A stretch of DNA of 27,716 nt from NCBI GenBank assembly GCA_020725805.1, contig DYEF01000095.1, positions 1 to 27,716 on the forward strand, in the 5' to 3' direction. The number at the start of each line of letters is the position of its first letter. Positions within the stretch are counted from its first letter, which is position 1. This DNA comes from Bdellovibrio sp. (GTDB lineage Bacteria > Myxococcota > SpSt-1050). This document shows positions 1-9,036 of the stretch, in pieces. The position numbers and the translations under genes are program-made. The notes under the pieces were generated by a model. That model was not told the origin of the DNA. It did no database searches and worked only from the letters and a program-made list of their open reading frames with translations.

Positions 1-220
1 AAAAATCATCAAAGAGTTCAGAATCACTCTCATCTGTTCCCTCGCTTGAATTCAGATAAAACATCTTTATACGAGAACAAAACTCGCTATTACAGCTATC
101 AATCAACTCCATAGCCTGCTTTACCAAATCCATATGAGTTGACTCTTTATATGCATTAGCCTCTCCAGAGAATAAAAAGTAAAAGAACACAATCCCCACA
201 ATAAAATTATAGTATCTCAT
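1..220 (-). CDS. N-terminal part of a secreted protein (runs off the window)
   Basis: Reading from an ATG at 220 there are 73 open codons to the window edge. A GGGAGG ribosome binding site lies 7 bases before the ATG. Residues 1-23 form a signal peptide: MRYYNF, a hydrophobic stretch rich in V, F, L and I, then SGEANA as a plausible cleavage site. The mature part begins YKESTHMDLVKQAMELID and continues with a Cys-containing segment and an acidic Ser/Asp/Glu stretch. The start of the mature part, with an early His followed by a helix, resembles the beginning of secreted zinc-dependent phospholipase C-like proteins, but too little is present to assign a family. No partner gene is visible. A promoter with a long A tract lies just upstream. 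Confidence 0.6.
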   Translation of the reverse strand, partial: MRYYNFIVGIVFFYFLFSGEANAYKESTHMDLVKQAMELIDSCNSEFCSRIKMFYLNSSEGTDESDSELFDDF

Positions 221-295
221 AAACTTGCCTCCCTATTTCAAAATCAATTTTTTCTTCTATTTTTCTCAATCTCTTTCCATCCATTTTTATAACAA

Positions 296-326
296 AATAT
301 ACCATTTTTTTTTTTTTTGATGTCAA
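296..326 (-). promoter_or_regulatory. Candidate promoter with an A14 homopolymer in the spacer
   Basis: On the minus strand a perfect -35 box TTGACA (326-321) is followed by TC, fourteen A residues (318-305), TGG and then TATATT (301-296), a five-of-six -10 box with an extended-10 TG. The spacer is 19 bases, two longer than optimal. It drives towards the secreted-protein gene starting at 220 and would give a leader of about 70 bases. Slippage in the A tract would change the spacing and so the promoter strength. The boxes are seen; the function is inferred. Confidence 0.45.
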
Positions 327-464
327 TAGAAAATTTTATGTTTGTTGTTCCAAGATGAGCTTTTTGCGATGCTCGGGGATATATGGAAAATAGGGTATCT
401 AAGAAGACTTAATAAAAAAATTCGAGCCTAAGTTATATAATTGTGTCTTTATTGCATATCTAAA

Positions 465-1202
465 TTAGGACTTTGCAAGAAGAAAATACTCCTGATTTCC
501 TTTTGAGCCCCTGACTCTTGATGGTTTTATATCAACAACAAAAAGGTCTAAAGAGGTAAGAAAATCCTGAATATTACTGAGTACAGAATTTATAGTCTCA
601 GGTTCATCAATTAGTCCACCCTTTTTTACCTCATCTCTTTTTGCCTCAAATTGAGGTTTTACAAGAATAAGCATCAACCCGCCCTTTTTAAGTAATTTTA
701 CTGCATTGGGAATAATTTTTTTTACCGAAATAAATGACACATCCATAACAATCAGGTCAAATTTATCTTCTATCACAGAGACATCAAAATTTCTGAAATT
801 ACACCTCTCAAAAAGGATTACTCTCTTATCCTTTCTGAGGGAATAATCTAAAATCCCATATCCTACATCAAAGCCGTATACTCTTATAGCGCCATGTTTT
901 AACAAGCAATCTGTAAATCCTCCCGTAGAAACACCTATATCCGCGCAGATAAGCCCTCTTACATCCAGATTGAAATCAGAGAGAGCCCCCTCTAACTTCT
1001 CGCCTCCCCGCGAGACATATCTCTTCTTTTTTAAGACTATTTCTGCATCTTTTTCAATTAAGCGGTGAGGAGTCTTTATTGTCTCATTATTTACAGATAC
1101 TTCCCCTGAAAAAACAAGTGACTGAGCCTCTTTTCTATCCTTAGTTAGTCCCCTTTCAACAAGCAGGTCATCAAGCCTTATCTTCTTTGTTTTCTCTTTC
1201 AC
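465..1202 (-). CDS. tlyA: TlyA-family rRNA 2'-O-methyltransferase (hemolysin-A-like)
   Basis: The TlyA family methylates the 2'-OH of cytidines in 16S and/or 23S rRNA using SAM. The 245-residue product has an N-terminal S4 RNA-binding domain (about residues 7-65, RLDDLLVERGL onward), the linker motif SRGGEKLEGAL (64-73), then an FtsJ-type Rossmann domain with SAM motif DIGVSTGGFTDC (88-99). K69, D154 (VMDVSFIS) and K182 (LVKPQFE) match the catalytic residues of the family. I chose GTG at 1202 because it begins just before the S4 domain and 13 bases after the ssnA stop; a TTG at 1280 in the same frame would add 26 residues overlapping ssnA and lies outside the domain. No strong Shine-Dalgarno precedes the GTG. 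Last gene of the DPD-like/ssnA operon; a functional link with those genes is not obvious. Confidence 0.9.
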   Translation of the reverse strand: MKEKTKKIRLDDLLVERGLTKDRKEAQSLVFSGEVSVNNETIKTPHRLIEKDAEIVLKKKRYVSRGGEKLEGALSDFNLDVRGLICADIGVSTGGFTDCLLKHGAIRVYGFDVGYGILDYSLRKDKRVILFERCNFRNFDVSVIEDKFDLIVMDVSFISVKKIIPNAVKLLKKGGLMLILVKPQFEAKRDEVKKGGLIDEPETINSVLSNIQDFLTSLDLFVVDIKPSRVRGSKGNQEYFLLAKS

Positions 1203-1215
1203 TTTACAAAAAAGT

Positions 1216-2541
1216 CTAAAATCTCTCCCAGAGTTTCTTCGAAAGCTCTCTCGATTTTCTGTATATCTCCTCTTCATCAATATCCAGATTAAGTTTTTTA
1301 TTTTTCATCAGGACCCTTCCGCCCACGATGGTCGTATCAACAACCTCCTCAGATATACCATAAATTATATGACCCAAAACAGTATTCTCATTAAACTCAG
1401 TAGGCGGGATATAGTCAATCAATACTATATCAGCAACAGCACCTTCGCTAATCTCTCCAAGCCTGACCCCAAAATGCTCTGATGCAAACTCGGGATTATT
1501 AAAAAGAAGTGTACGGGCAACTTCCATAAAACCGGCACTCGGATTATTCTGTCTCAGATGCTGTGTCCAGAGAGCAACACGGAGTTCCTCGGGCATATTG
1601 ACTGTCATTGCATCGGTGCCAAGCAGAACCTTTATACCTTTTTTGCTCATACCCACCACATCAGCAATTCCAACTGCATTATTCAGGTTTGACTGAGGAT
1701 TGTGGGCAACATAGGAACCCCTTCTGGCAATTATGTCCATCTCCTTTTTATCAATATGAACACAATGCGCGAGTATGCTCTTGTCATTTAATATCCCAAA
1801 TTTATTCAGTCTCTCAACCACTCTCATACCGAATCTTTTCAGCGAATCCATTTCGTCCGATATTGCCTCTGCACAATGGATATGAAACCCGGCACCAAGA
1901 CTATTGCCGGTATCCGATACTTTCTCCAGTGTATCATCATTCAAAGTAAAAGAGGCGTGAAGCCCGAACATCGCCTTTATGTATTCCGAATTTTCCTTCT
2001 TTGACCATCTGATGAACTCCTCATTCTCCCTTATACCTTCATCTCTGACCTTTTTGCCGTCTCTGTCGGAGACCTCATAGCAGCAGGAGACCCTGAGTCC
2101 CGCAATCGTTGCCGCCTTTGCAATTTCGAAAAGTGAGCCGCTGATTGCAAACGGACTTGCGTGGTGGTCTATCAGTGTCGTCGTCCCGTGCTTTATTGCA
2201 TTTATCATCATAACAATTGCAGAGTAATAAACATCCTTTAAAGACAATTTCTTGTCGAGTCTCCACCAGAGATTTTTCAGGACCTCGTTGAAATCCTTCG
2301 AGGGTTTTGCCTTTCCGAGCCCTCTCACCATTGTAGAATAGAAATGCATATGATTATTTATAAAGCCCGGCATAACCACTTTGTTTTCCGCATCTATTAC
2401 TGTTGTATACCTGCCCATAAGCTTCTTCGACGGGGCAATCATTAATATTCTTCCGTTCTCGATCAGAACAGAATGATTCTTCAGTACTCTGTTATTCTTA
2501 CCGAGTGTAATCACTGTTCCGTTCTTTATCAGTATCGACAT
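1216..2541 (-). CDS. ssnA: SsnA-type aminohydrolase (amidohydrolase superfamily)
   Basis: A 441-residue cytosolic metal-dependent hydrolase of the cytosine deaminase/chlorohydrolase group. Metal ligands are visible: H64 and H66 (NNHMHFY), H220 and H222 (FHIHCAE), H259 (LAHC) and D310 (LLGTDAM). The segments LKNLWWRLD (88-96) and LIDHHASP (123-130) are, from my knowledge of the family, characteristic of E. coli SsnA, as is the length (442 in E. coli). SsnA belongs to gene clusters for anaerobic purine/uric-acid breakdown, where it is thought to hydrolyse a purine-derived amino or amide group; its exact substrate is unsettled. ATG at 2541 has a strong GGAAGGAG site. It starts 14 bases after the DPD-like gene and is surely co-transcribed with it. 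Family call is firm, substrate is not. Confidence 0.88.
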   Translation of the reverse strand: MSILIKNGTVITLGKNNRVLKNHSVLIENGRILMIAPSKKLMGRYTTVIDAENKVVMPGFINNHMHFYSTMVRGLGKAKPSKDFNEVLKNLWWRLDKKLSLKDVYYSAIVMMINAIKHGTTTLIDHHASPFAISGSLFEIAKAATIAGLRVSCCYEVSDRDGKKVRDEGIRENEEFIRWSKKENSEYIKAMFGLHASFTLNDDTLEKVSDTGNSLGAGFHIHCAEAISDEMDSLKRFGMRVVERLNKFGILNDKSILAHCVHIDKKEMDIIARRGSYVAHNPQSNLNNAVGIADVVGMSKKGIKVLLGTDAMTVNMPEELRVALWTQHLRQNNPSAGFMEVARTLLFNNPEFASEHFGVRLGEISEGAVADIVLIDYIPPTEFNENTVLGHIIYGISEEVVDTTIVGGRVLMKNKKLNLDIDEEEIYRKSRELSKKLWERF

Positions 2542-2555
2542 AAAAAACTCCTTCC

Positions 2556-5045
2556 CTATTTTTCATTTAGCATTTTCAGTTCCTTTTCGGTTCTCTCCCT
2601 CATATACAATGCCCCGGCAAAGCACTTCTGAACACATATAGAACATCCGATACACTTCGCAGGGTCTGTATAGGGGATTTTTTTGCTATTGAGTGAAATC
2701 GCAAGATACGGACATCTTGTACAGTTGCCACAGTGCTGACACAATTCTTCTATTACCTGAGAAATCTTCTTTTTAGAGCTCAGTTCCATAAACGGCCTTA
2801 TCGGATCCGGCAGTGCAGCACCCCTGAGTTCAGCGATAGAGTTAAATCCACGCGCCTTCATCAGATAACTGACACCCATCATAAGGTCGTCGATAATTCC
2901 GTATCCGTACTTCATCACTATCGTGCAGAACTGCACCGTATTTACCCCGAGCGCAAGAAAGTCTGCCGCAGCCTTGTAATCCATAGGACCGCCGTTACCT
3001 GATACCTCCACACTCATTTTCGAGACGTTTGCCAGTGTAAGGTAACTTATCGGCAGAACCCCTTCACCGCTCATTCCAACAATAATACCCTCTTCCCACT
3101 TTGTTTTTTCACCCTTCCTGAAAGCAAGTGTCGGGAATGTATTTGCAAGAGTGATTCCGGCCTTCTTTCCCGGATACTTCTCAAAGACCTCCTTTATTGC
3201 ACTGACAATCGGATAAATGGAAGTAACTGCAGCGGTCAGCTTGAAGAGTTTCGGCACATCGGGGTCTGAGACCTGCATAACCCAGTCTATTATCTTTGCC
3301 GTAAGTTCGGGGTCCTGCGAGACAATATCCCCTTTTGTACCGTCTCCGCCCTGCGGACAGCTGAGACTATATTCAATCGCTTTAACACCAGCCCCTTCAA
3401 GTTTCTTTGTATTCGACTGCCAGACCCTGCTGTCCTCCTCGTCGTGCCCTGTAACAGGCCCTCCTGTGGATACAATAGTAAGTCTGTCGGGAAATTCCTT
3501 TACAAGCCTCTCAGCCTCCTTTGCAACCCTCTCAAGCGGATGTGCAGATACATTATCGCAGTTTGCATAGGTGGATTTCGAGAACGCAAACATATACTCG
3601 GACGGGATATGAATCGGCACGTTGTCAAATGTAGTTTTCATTACACCACCTGCCCAGCCCGCCTCATAAGCCTTTCTCATCTGTTCATAACCGTCGGACG
3701 GGGGTGCCGCCGAGAGAATAAACGGAGATATAATATCCTGCCCGAAAAACCTTGCATTCACAGGAACCGGTGTCTTTACGAGCCCCTTCAGCACATATAC
3801 ACTCTTGAAATCCTTTCTGAACTTCATCTGTCTCTCACCCTTAAGATATGCATCAATTTTCATTGCTGCGTTCTTCCCGCTCGCCACCGCCTCGACCACT
3901 GTCTTCGGACCATTTACTAAATCCCCGGCATAGAAGATTCCCTTCTTCTCGACCTTATTAAACGAACCCCTCGCACCTATTGACTGGACTATCAGGTCAA
4001 ACCCATCCCTTCTCTGCTCCGAGCCTTTTACATCTTTTACGAGTGAAGGATGAAATTTTTCATTCTCTTTCAGGAAGACCTTTATAGTTGAAAACGAGAG
4101 TTTTTTACCTGTCTTTTTAATATGAGTAAGTCTTGTCCGGGTTGTAATGTGTATATTATACTCAATGAGTTCCTCAAACTCCTTTTTGGTCAACGGAAGT
4201 TCAGAGAGATTTTCGAGGGCAAATAATTCTACCAGATTTGCACCATTCTCTCTTGCAACAATAGCACAATCCACGGCAACGGCCCCTCCGCCAACGATGG
4301 CGATATTCTTACCCCTAAGTTTCAGTCTCTTATGCTCTCTCAGAAAAGTTATCCAGTCGACTGTATTTTCTATACCTTTGATGTTTAGACTAAACGGTTT
4401 GTCAAGACCTGTTGTCACAAGGACTGCATTGAATTCGCCAAGAAGCGTTTCTGCGTTTTCGATTCTGGTCTTACTCTTTACCTTTATATTACCGAGCGAA
4501 AGCAGAAATTCGATGTCGGAATTCAGGACTCTCCTGTCAAGTCTCGAATCAGGTATAAGATTGCACATACCTCCAAGACTGCCTGACTCTTCAAAGATTG
4601 TGACCTCATACCCCATCTGGGCGAGGAGAGCCGCGGCTCCGAGTCCAGCCGGACCTCCACCCACAATTGCCACCGGGAACGAATTGGGCTCTGCCATATC
4701 GAACCTGGGGAGTGCACCCATCTCTTTGGCCTTCTCAATGATAGTTGCCTGAACCGCAGGGATATTGACCGGATTGTCAAATGTCTTTTTCGAACAGGCC
4801 GCCATACAGTGTCTGTCGGGACATACAGCACCGCAGATTCCGCCGAGAGGATTTGCCGAATAGATCAGTGCAGCTGCTCTCTCGAAATCAGACGGATAAA
4901 ACTTCTTTGCGGCCATAATAAAGTCTGCGGGAGAGCAGTGGGAGGGACAGGCCTCTCTGCATGGTTTCTCCTCACAAAACTCACACCTCTCAATCTCAGA
5001 TTTCAGCTGTGCATCAGTCAGAAATTTTATTTCTTTTCTCTTCAT
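2556..5045 (-). CDS. Dihydropyrimidine-dehydrogenase-like flavoprotein (PreT-PreA type fusion)
   Basis: An 829-residue multi-cofactor oxidoreductase. Order: N-terminal GltD/DPD-type Fe-S domain with CEFCEEKPCREAC (21-33) and CGAVCPDRHCMAAC (71-84); FAD site VGGGPAGLG (128-136); NAD(P) site VGGGAVAVDC (251-260); FAD closing motif FYAGDL (371-376); a DHODH-like FMN barrel (about 425-745) with the catalytic-Cys motif LSCPQGGDG (561-569) and ANT (634-636); then two [4Fe-4S] motifs, C769-C772-C775-C778 and C798-C801-C804-C808. This is the domain order of mammalian DPD in one chain; E. coli splits it as PreT and PreA. The catalytic Cys is kept (C563), but the substrate Asn before it (N668 of human DPD) is Ser560 and the N609 region differs, so uracil may not be the substrate. 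Start is ATG 5045 (AAAGGAG, spacing 6); the frame stays open to 5081 without a site. First gene of an operon with ssnA and tlyA. Confidence 0.85.
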   Translation of the reverse strand: MKRKEIKFLTDAQLKSEIERCEFCEEKPCREACPSHCSPADFIMAAKKFYPSDFERAAALIYSANPLGGICGAVCPDRHCMAACSKKTFDNPVNIPAVQATIIEKAKEMGALPRFDMAEPNSFPVAIVGGGPAGLGAAALLAQMGYEVTIFEESGSLGGMCNLIPDSRLDRRVLNSDIEFLLSLGNIKVKSKTRIENAETLLGEFNAVLVTTGLDKPFSLNIKGIENTVDWITFLREHKRLKLRGKNIAIVGGGAVAVDCAIVARENGANLVELFALENLSELPLTKKEFEELIEYNIHITTRTRLTHIKKTGKKLSFSTIKVFLKENEKFHPSLVKDVKGSEQRRDGFDLIVQSIGARGSFNKVEKKGIFYAGDLVNGPKTVVEAVASGKNAAMKIDAYLKGERQMKFRKDFKSVYVLKGLVKTPVPVNARFFGQDIISPFILSAAPPSDGYEQMRKAYEAGWAGGVMKTTFDNVPIHIPSEYMFAFSKSTYANCDNVSAHPLERVAKEAERLVKEFPDRLTIVSTGGPVTGHDEEDSRVWQSNTKKLEGAGVKAIEYSLSCPQGGDGTKGDIVSQDPELTAKIIDWVMQVSDPDVPKLFKLTAAVTSIYPIVSAIKEVFEKYPGKKAGITLANTFPTLAFRKGEKTKWEEGIIVGMSGEGVLPISYLTLANVSKMSVEVSGNGGPMDYKAAADFLALGVNTVQFCTIVMKYGYGIIDDLMMGVSYLMKARGFNSIAELRGAALPDPIRPFMELSSKKKISQVIEELCQHCGNCTRCPYLAISLNSKKIPYTDPAKCIGCSICVQKCFAGALYMRERTEKELKMLNEK

Positions 5046-5165
5046 AAAAAACTCCTTTAAGCAGTATGGTATATAATCCAAAACAGAAAGGATAATTTAT
5101 TACAATAATTGAAAAATTGCAAGGAAGGGATTAAGACGATTAACTTCTAAAATACTGCCTTGATA

Positions 5166-8100
5166 TTACTCCAGCAGACTGCACGAGCAGGCATAAATAT
5201 CTTCCTCCGTACTCCCCTTTCCACCTGCATCCTTCTCAACGTCGAAACTATCTATGTATACTGTATCATTTGTCTTAATATCCGCAAAAACATCATTTAT
5301 TGCATCCGTCAGGGATGTATCTGACATTACATCTGACACCCCATCCGAAAGAATATCCTCTGTTGCATCCACAACTATATCAGAGGTATCACTTACAATG
5401 TCAGCAGTTGATGTATCTTCCAATGCATCCTCAACAGAGACATCCTCTGCCGTATCAACACCTGCATCTGTATTCGACTCCCGGCCAAAGATTGCCTCAC
5501 AGATCATATCTCTGCTGATTGTAATATTACAATCTACATTCGAACCGCAGATAGAGCAGTCCCTTTTCCAGACAGTGAAGACTGAACCTTCATCTGCCTC
5601 CGCATGCAGTTTTACTGTTTTCATAGCCTCGAATTTAGCATCACAGCTATCTCCGCAGTTTATCAATAAATCTTCACTTGTGACCAACCCCGAACCGGTA
5701 CCTGTTTTGATAATGCTCAGCTGATAAGGTTCGGCCGTATCGAAGTGAGCCTCGACAGTGCAGCTGGAAGTTATCTGATTTGTCGTGTAAACTTTTCCGC
5801 TTAAATTCCCGCCGCAGCTGCCGGAGACATAAGATAAAATGTATCCCGGATTTATATCTATATTGCAGACTGACTGATTCCCGTGTTCTACCGGATTCGG
5901 AGAGCAATTTACAGTACCTCCTTCCGGCGGAACGGCTGAGGTTGTTATAGTATATATATTCCTTGCAAAAACCGGCTTAATTGTCTTGTCTTCATCAAGA
6001 TTATTAAATGTGCATACTGCAGAACCCGTGCCATTTCCCGTTTCATTCCCCCCCGAAGCTAAACAACTACCATTGAAACTTACTGTCGACCCTAAATCGG
6101 CATTGGCATATAAGATCAGATTTGTACCATAGATATAATATCTGCTGAATGTGTTATTCTGTGGATAACTAAAACTGATTCCTGTCGGGTCAGAATCGAT
6201 AACGCCCGAACCAGTTCCGAAGGCACTAACTGTGATAAGATATTTGTTTATATTGAATGTTGCCGTTACCGATGAATCATAATTGATATTAAACGCACAA
6301 TCCGCGGTGCCGGAACAGGACTGAGCAGAACCATCACCGTTTGACCACCCTACAAATGTTGAACCGGTATTTGCAACACCTGAGAGTGAAATCACTGTTC
6401 CGTAATTTACGGTACAAGTACCAACTAATCCGTTCCAGCTAAGAGTACAGGTTGTCCCGGTATTCACAGTACCGTAACCAGTACCTGCCTTATAAACTGT
6501 CAGTGTACGTTGTATGGGATTAAATGCTGCTGTACAGTTTTTATCGTTATTCATTGTTACCTGACAGGTCTTATTTGTCCCGCAGGAAGCGCAATCTCCG
6601 CCCCAGCCGCCAAATACCGAGCCCTCATTAATACTTGCCGTCAGAGTCACAACAGTACCGGTATCATATTCTCCCACACAGTCAGCGCCGCAGTCTATTC
6701 CGGCAGGATTACTTGATATGACATTATCTGTTATCCCTGATTTATTGACCACGAGGCTGTAAATAGCGGCAACCTTCGTCACAAAGACATCCGTGCCACC
6801 GGCATTTCCTGTCTGATATGCGCTTACAACCGGAAAATCCGTAGATACCGTATAACCGACGACATAGATATTTTTTGATGAATCAACAGCAATATCAGTT
6901 GCATAATCAAGATTACTTCCTCCGAGGTAAGTTGAGAAGACAAGATTATTGCTTACACAATTGAGTTTTGTTATAAAAGCATCAACAGCCCCTTTAAGAC
7001 TCCCCTGAAAGAGATTTTTCAGAGGGAAATTTGCAGAAGAAGTTGTCCCCGTTATATACACATTATCTGCCGAATCAGCAACTATGCCGTAACTCCCGTC
7101 ATCACCACTCCCGCCAAAATAGGTTGAATATAAAATATCATTGCCGGAGGAATTGAGCTTCGTAATAAACACATCGGAATTTCCTGAAAAAATGCTTTTG
7201 TAGGCATTTTTGACAGGGAAATCTGACGAATAAGTTCTGCCTGTTACATAAAGATTGCCTGATGCATCCAGCGATATATTACCGAATTCCTCACTACCAC
7301 TCCCCCCGAGATACGTGGAATATATAAGGGTATCACCATTGGGTCCGATCTTGGCAACAAAGATATCATTATTACCCTTCTTGCTTCCCTGATAGGCATT
7401 ACTGACCGGAAAGTTTGATGAATTCGTATAACCTGCAATATAAGCATTCCCGGAACCATCTATTGCTACACGCCTTGAATAATCCTCACTACTCCCTCCG
7501 AGAAATGTTGAATAGATCAGGTCATTCCCCTCTGTATTCAGTCTCAGAAGAAAGGCATCCGGATAGTAAACCCCTGAATTGTAATTACAATTGTTGCTTC
7601 CATCCGCTCCGCAGGTTGAATCGTAGGCATTCTTTACAGGGAAGTTTGGTGACTTTGTTGACCCCGTCACATACACAGCACCGGTGTTATCCACAGCAAT
7701 ATCAGCACCGTAATCCTCATTACTTCCTCCTATATATGTGGAATATACGAGACTATTTCCTCCGGATGAGAGTTTTGTAACAAAGGCATCATAGCTGCCA
7801 CCTATACTGCTCTTGTATGCACCAAGTACAGGGAAATCATTGGAGTCTGTCTTCCCTGTGATATATACGTTTCCGGATGAATCGACTTTTATCCCCCAAG
7901 CCTCATCCTCACTGCCTCCCCCCAGAAACGTAGAATAAACGAGGTTGCTGCCAGTAGAATCCAGCTTTGTAATAAATATATCAGTCGCAAGAGCCTTACT
8001 GGGCTGATATGCATTTTTCAGAGGAAAATTCGAAGAGCTTGTATAACCCGTGATATAAACATTGTTTGAGGTGTCCAGTGCGATCCTCAGACCGGTATCA

Positions 8101-8972
8101 CCACCACTTCCTCCGATATATGTTGAATAATTCAGGACAGGGTCTATCACAAGTGCATATTCCCTCTTAAATTCCTTTATATCAAAACCAAGCAGAAAGC
8201 CCTCTTTATCCTTTCTGATAACATAATTGCCGCTGATGTCTACTCTGACACCATTAATCTCCTGATAAATATCAGGCCTCTTCTGGATAATAAGACCACC
8301 TGAGAGATATATCTCTATGTCCCCGTTTTCATTCATCTTCAAATCCCGTGCATTTTCAATCCTGATTGCCACCTCATTCAGGTCTGCACCGGGTCTTAAT
8401 ACAATATCATATTCGAGATTCCTCTGATTCCCGTAAAAGAGTATATCCGTATTTCTGTAAACCTCCCTGTATCTCACTTTCCTGTATGCCGGAATATCTG
8501 TAATCCAGCCAGACGGGTCATTGCCGATGAAATAATTAACCTTACCTGCAATCTCCTCTTCAGCAAGAATCTCGTCAGGTCTTCCGTTCACCGGTCTTAT
8601 TACTACAAAATCGGTTAGCGGATTTACCCCGTCTCTCTCCTTTTTGCCGTTTCCAGTCAGTCTTTTGCCCTCATTCTCATCTTCTGTTTTCTTATTCCCT
8701 GTCCTGCTAAGACTAATATACACCCCGTCAACCGTAAAGAAAGTCGTATGCCCCTGACCCCTTTCGTAATATCTCACCGGCTTATCATATTGTCCCTTAT
8801 TTTCCACGAATAACAACGGAAGCGCAAAAAACGAGGTCTGTAAACCTGATTCCTTCAACTCTGATTTATTATGTTTTATATTCCCCGACAAAGGCCTGTA
8901 CTCATAACCCAGACAAAGAGTGAAAAATACAAAGGAGAATGAAAAGATATAATACCACCAGCCTTTTCTCAT
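5166..8972 (-). CDS. Large secreted seven-bladed beta-propeller (SBBP) and InlB-type repeat protein
   Basis: A 1268-residue exported protein. Residues 1-22 are a signal peptide (MRKGWW plus a Phe/Leu-rich core). About 50-280 is the domain that usually precedes SBBP repeats (LFVENKGQY, YFIGNDPSGW, LEYDIVLRPGAD, ending VIDPVLNYSTYIGG). Residues 281-735 hold seven units beginning [VIL]YST[YF][LI]GG and carrying NVYITG and FP, enough for one closed propeller. Residues 738-1162 hold five Cys-containing InlB B-like/Flg_new-type repeats (for example GGWGGDCASCG). Residues 1166-1268 are an acidic Asp/Thr/Ser/Val-rich linker ending ACSCSLLE. ATG 8972 follows GGAGG by 5 bases. The architecture suggests a surface adhesin or structural protein; the partner is unknown. 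It lies 64 bases downstream of the small membrane protein gene and may share its transcript. No catalytic motif is seen. Confidence 0.88.
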   Translation of the reverse strand: MRKGWWYYIFSFSFVFFTLCLGYEYRPLSGNIKHNKSELKESGLQTSFFALPLLFVENKGQYDKPVRYYERGQGHTTFFTVDGVYISLSRTGNKKTEDENEGKRLTGNGKKERDGVNPLTDFVVIRPVNGRPDEILAEEEIAGKVNYFIGNDPSGWITDIPAYRKVRYREVYRNTDILFYGNQRNLEYDIVLRPGADLNEVAIRIENARDLKMNENGDIEIYLSGGLIIQKRPDIYQEINGVRVDISGNYVIRKDKEGFLLGFDIKEFKREYALVIDPVLNYSTYIGGSGGDTGLRIALDTSNNVYITGYTSSSNFPLKNAYQPSKALATDIFITKLDSTGSNLVYSTFLGGGSEDEAWGIKVDSSGNVYITGKTDSNDFPVLGAYKSSIGGSYDAFVTKLSSGGNSLVYSTYIGGSNEDYGADIAVDNTGAVYVTGSTKSPNFPVKNAYDSTCGADGSNNCNYNSGVYYPDAFLLRLNTEGNDLIYSTFLGGSSEDYSRRVAIDGSGNAYIAGYTNSSNFPVSNAYQGSKKGNNDIFVAKIGPNGDTLIYSTYLGGSGSEEFGNISLDASGNLYVTGRTYSSDFPVKNAYKSIFSGNSDVFITKLNSSGNDILYSTYFGGSGDDGSYGIVADSADNVYITGTTSSANFPLKNLFQGSLKGAVDAFITKLNCVSNNLVFSTYLGGSNLDYATDIAVDSSKNIYVVGYTVSTDFPVVSAYQTGNAGGTDVFVTKVAAIYSLVVNKSGITDNVISSNPAGIDCGADCVGEYDTGTVVTLTASINEGSVFGGWGGDCASCGTNKTCQVTMNNDKNCTAAFNPIQRTLTVYKAGTGYGTVNTGTTCTLSWNGLVGTCTVNYGTVISLSGVANTGSTFVGWSNGDGSAQSCSGTADCAFNINYDSSVTATFNINKYLITVSAFGTGSGVIDSDPTGISFSYPQNNTFSRYYIYGTNLILYANADLGSTVSFNGSCLASGGNETGNGTGSAVCTFNNLDEDKTIKPVFARNIYTITTSAVPPEGGTVNCSPNPVEHGNQSVCNIDINPGYILSYVSGSCGGNLSGKVYTTNQITSSCTVEAHFDTAEPYQLSIIKTGTGSGLVTSEDLLINCGDSCDAKFEAMKTVKLHAEADEGSVFTVWKRDCSICGSNVDCNITISRDMICEAIFGRESNTDAGVDTAEDVSVEDALEDTSTADIVSDTSDIVVDATEDILSDGVSDVMSDTSLTDAINDVFADIKTNDTVYIDSFDVEKDAGGKGSTEEDIYACSCSLLE

Positions 8973-9036
8973 CAAAACCTCCTAAAGATTATCAATAGGC
9001 TTTTTTACCAGCTTTTAATACGGTTTGCAAGTTGAT

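Noticed and set aside
305-318. T14 on the plus strand as a terminator tail
   Set aside because: No hairpin precedes it on the plus strand and no plus-strand gene ends there; a promoter spacer on the other strand explains it better.
4147-4752. A 201-codon plus-strand frame opposite the DPD-like gene
   Set aside because: Ser/Pro/Leu-rich antisense product of a conserved flavoprotein region with no motif; a shadow frame.
2556-5045. Loss of the catalytic Cys in the DPD-like enzyme (QDPEL loop has Val-Ser in place of Cys-Gly)
   Set aside because: The catalytic Cys of the DPD/DHODH barrel lies in the LSCP motif, which is intact here (C563); the loop difference is not loss of the active residue.
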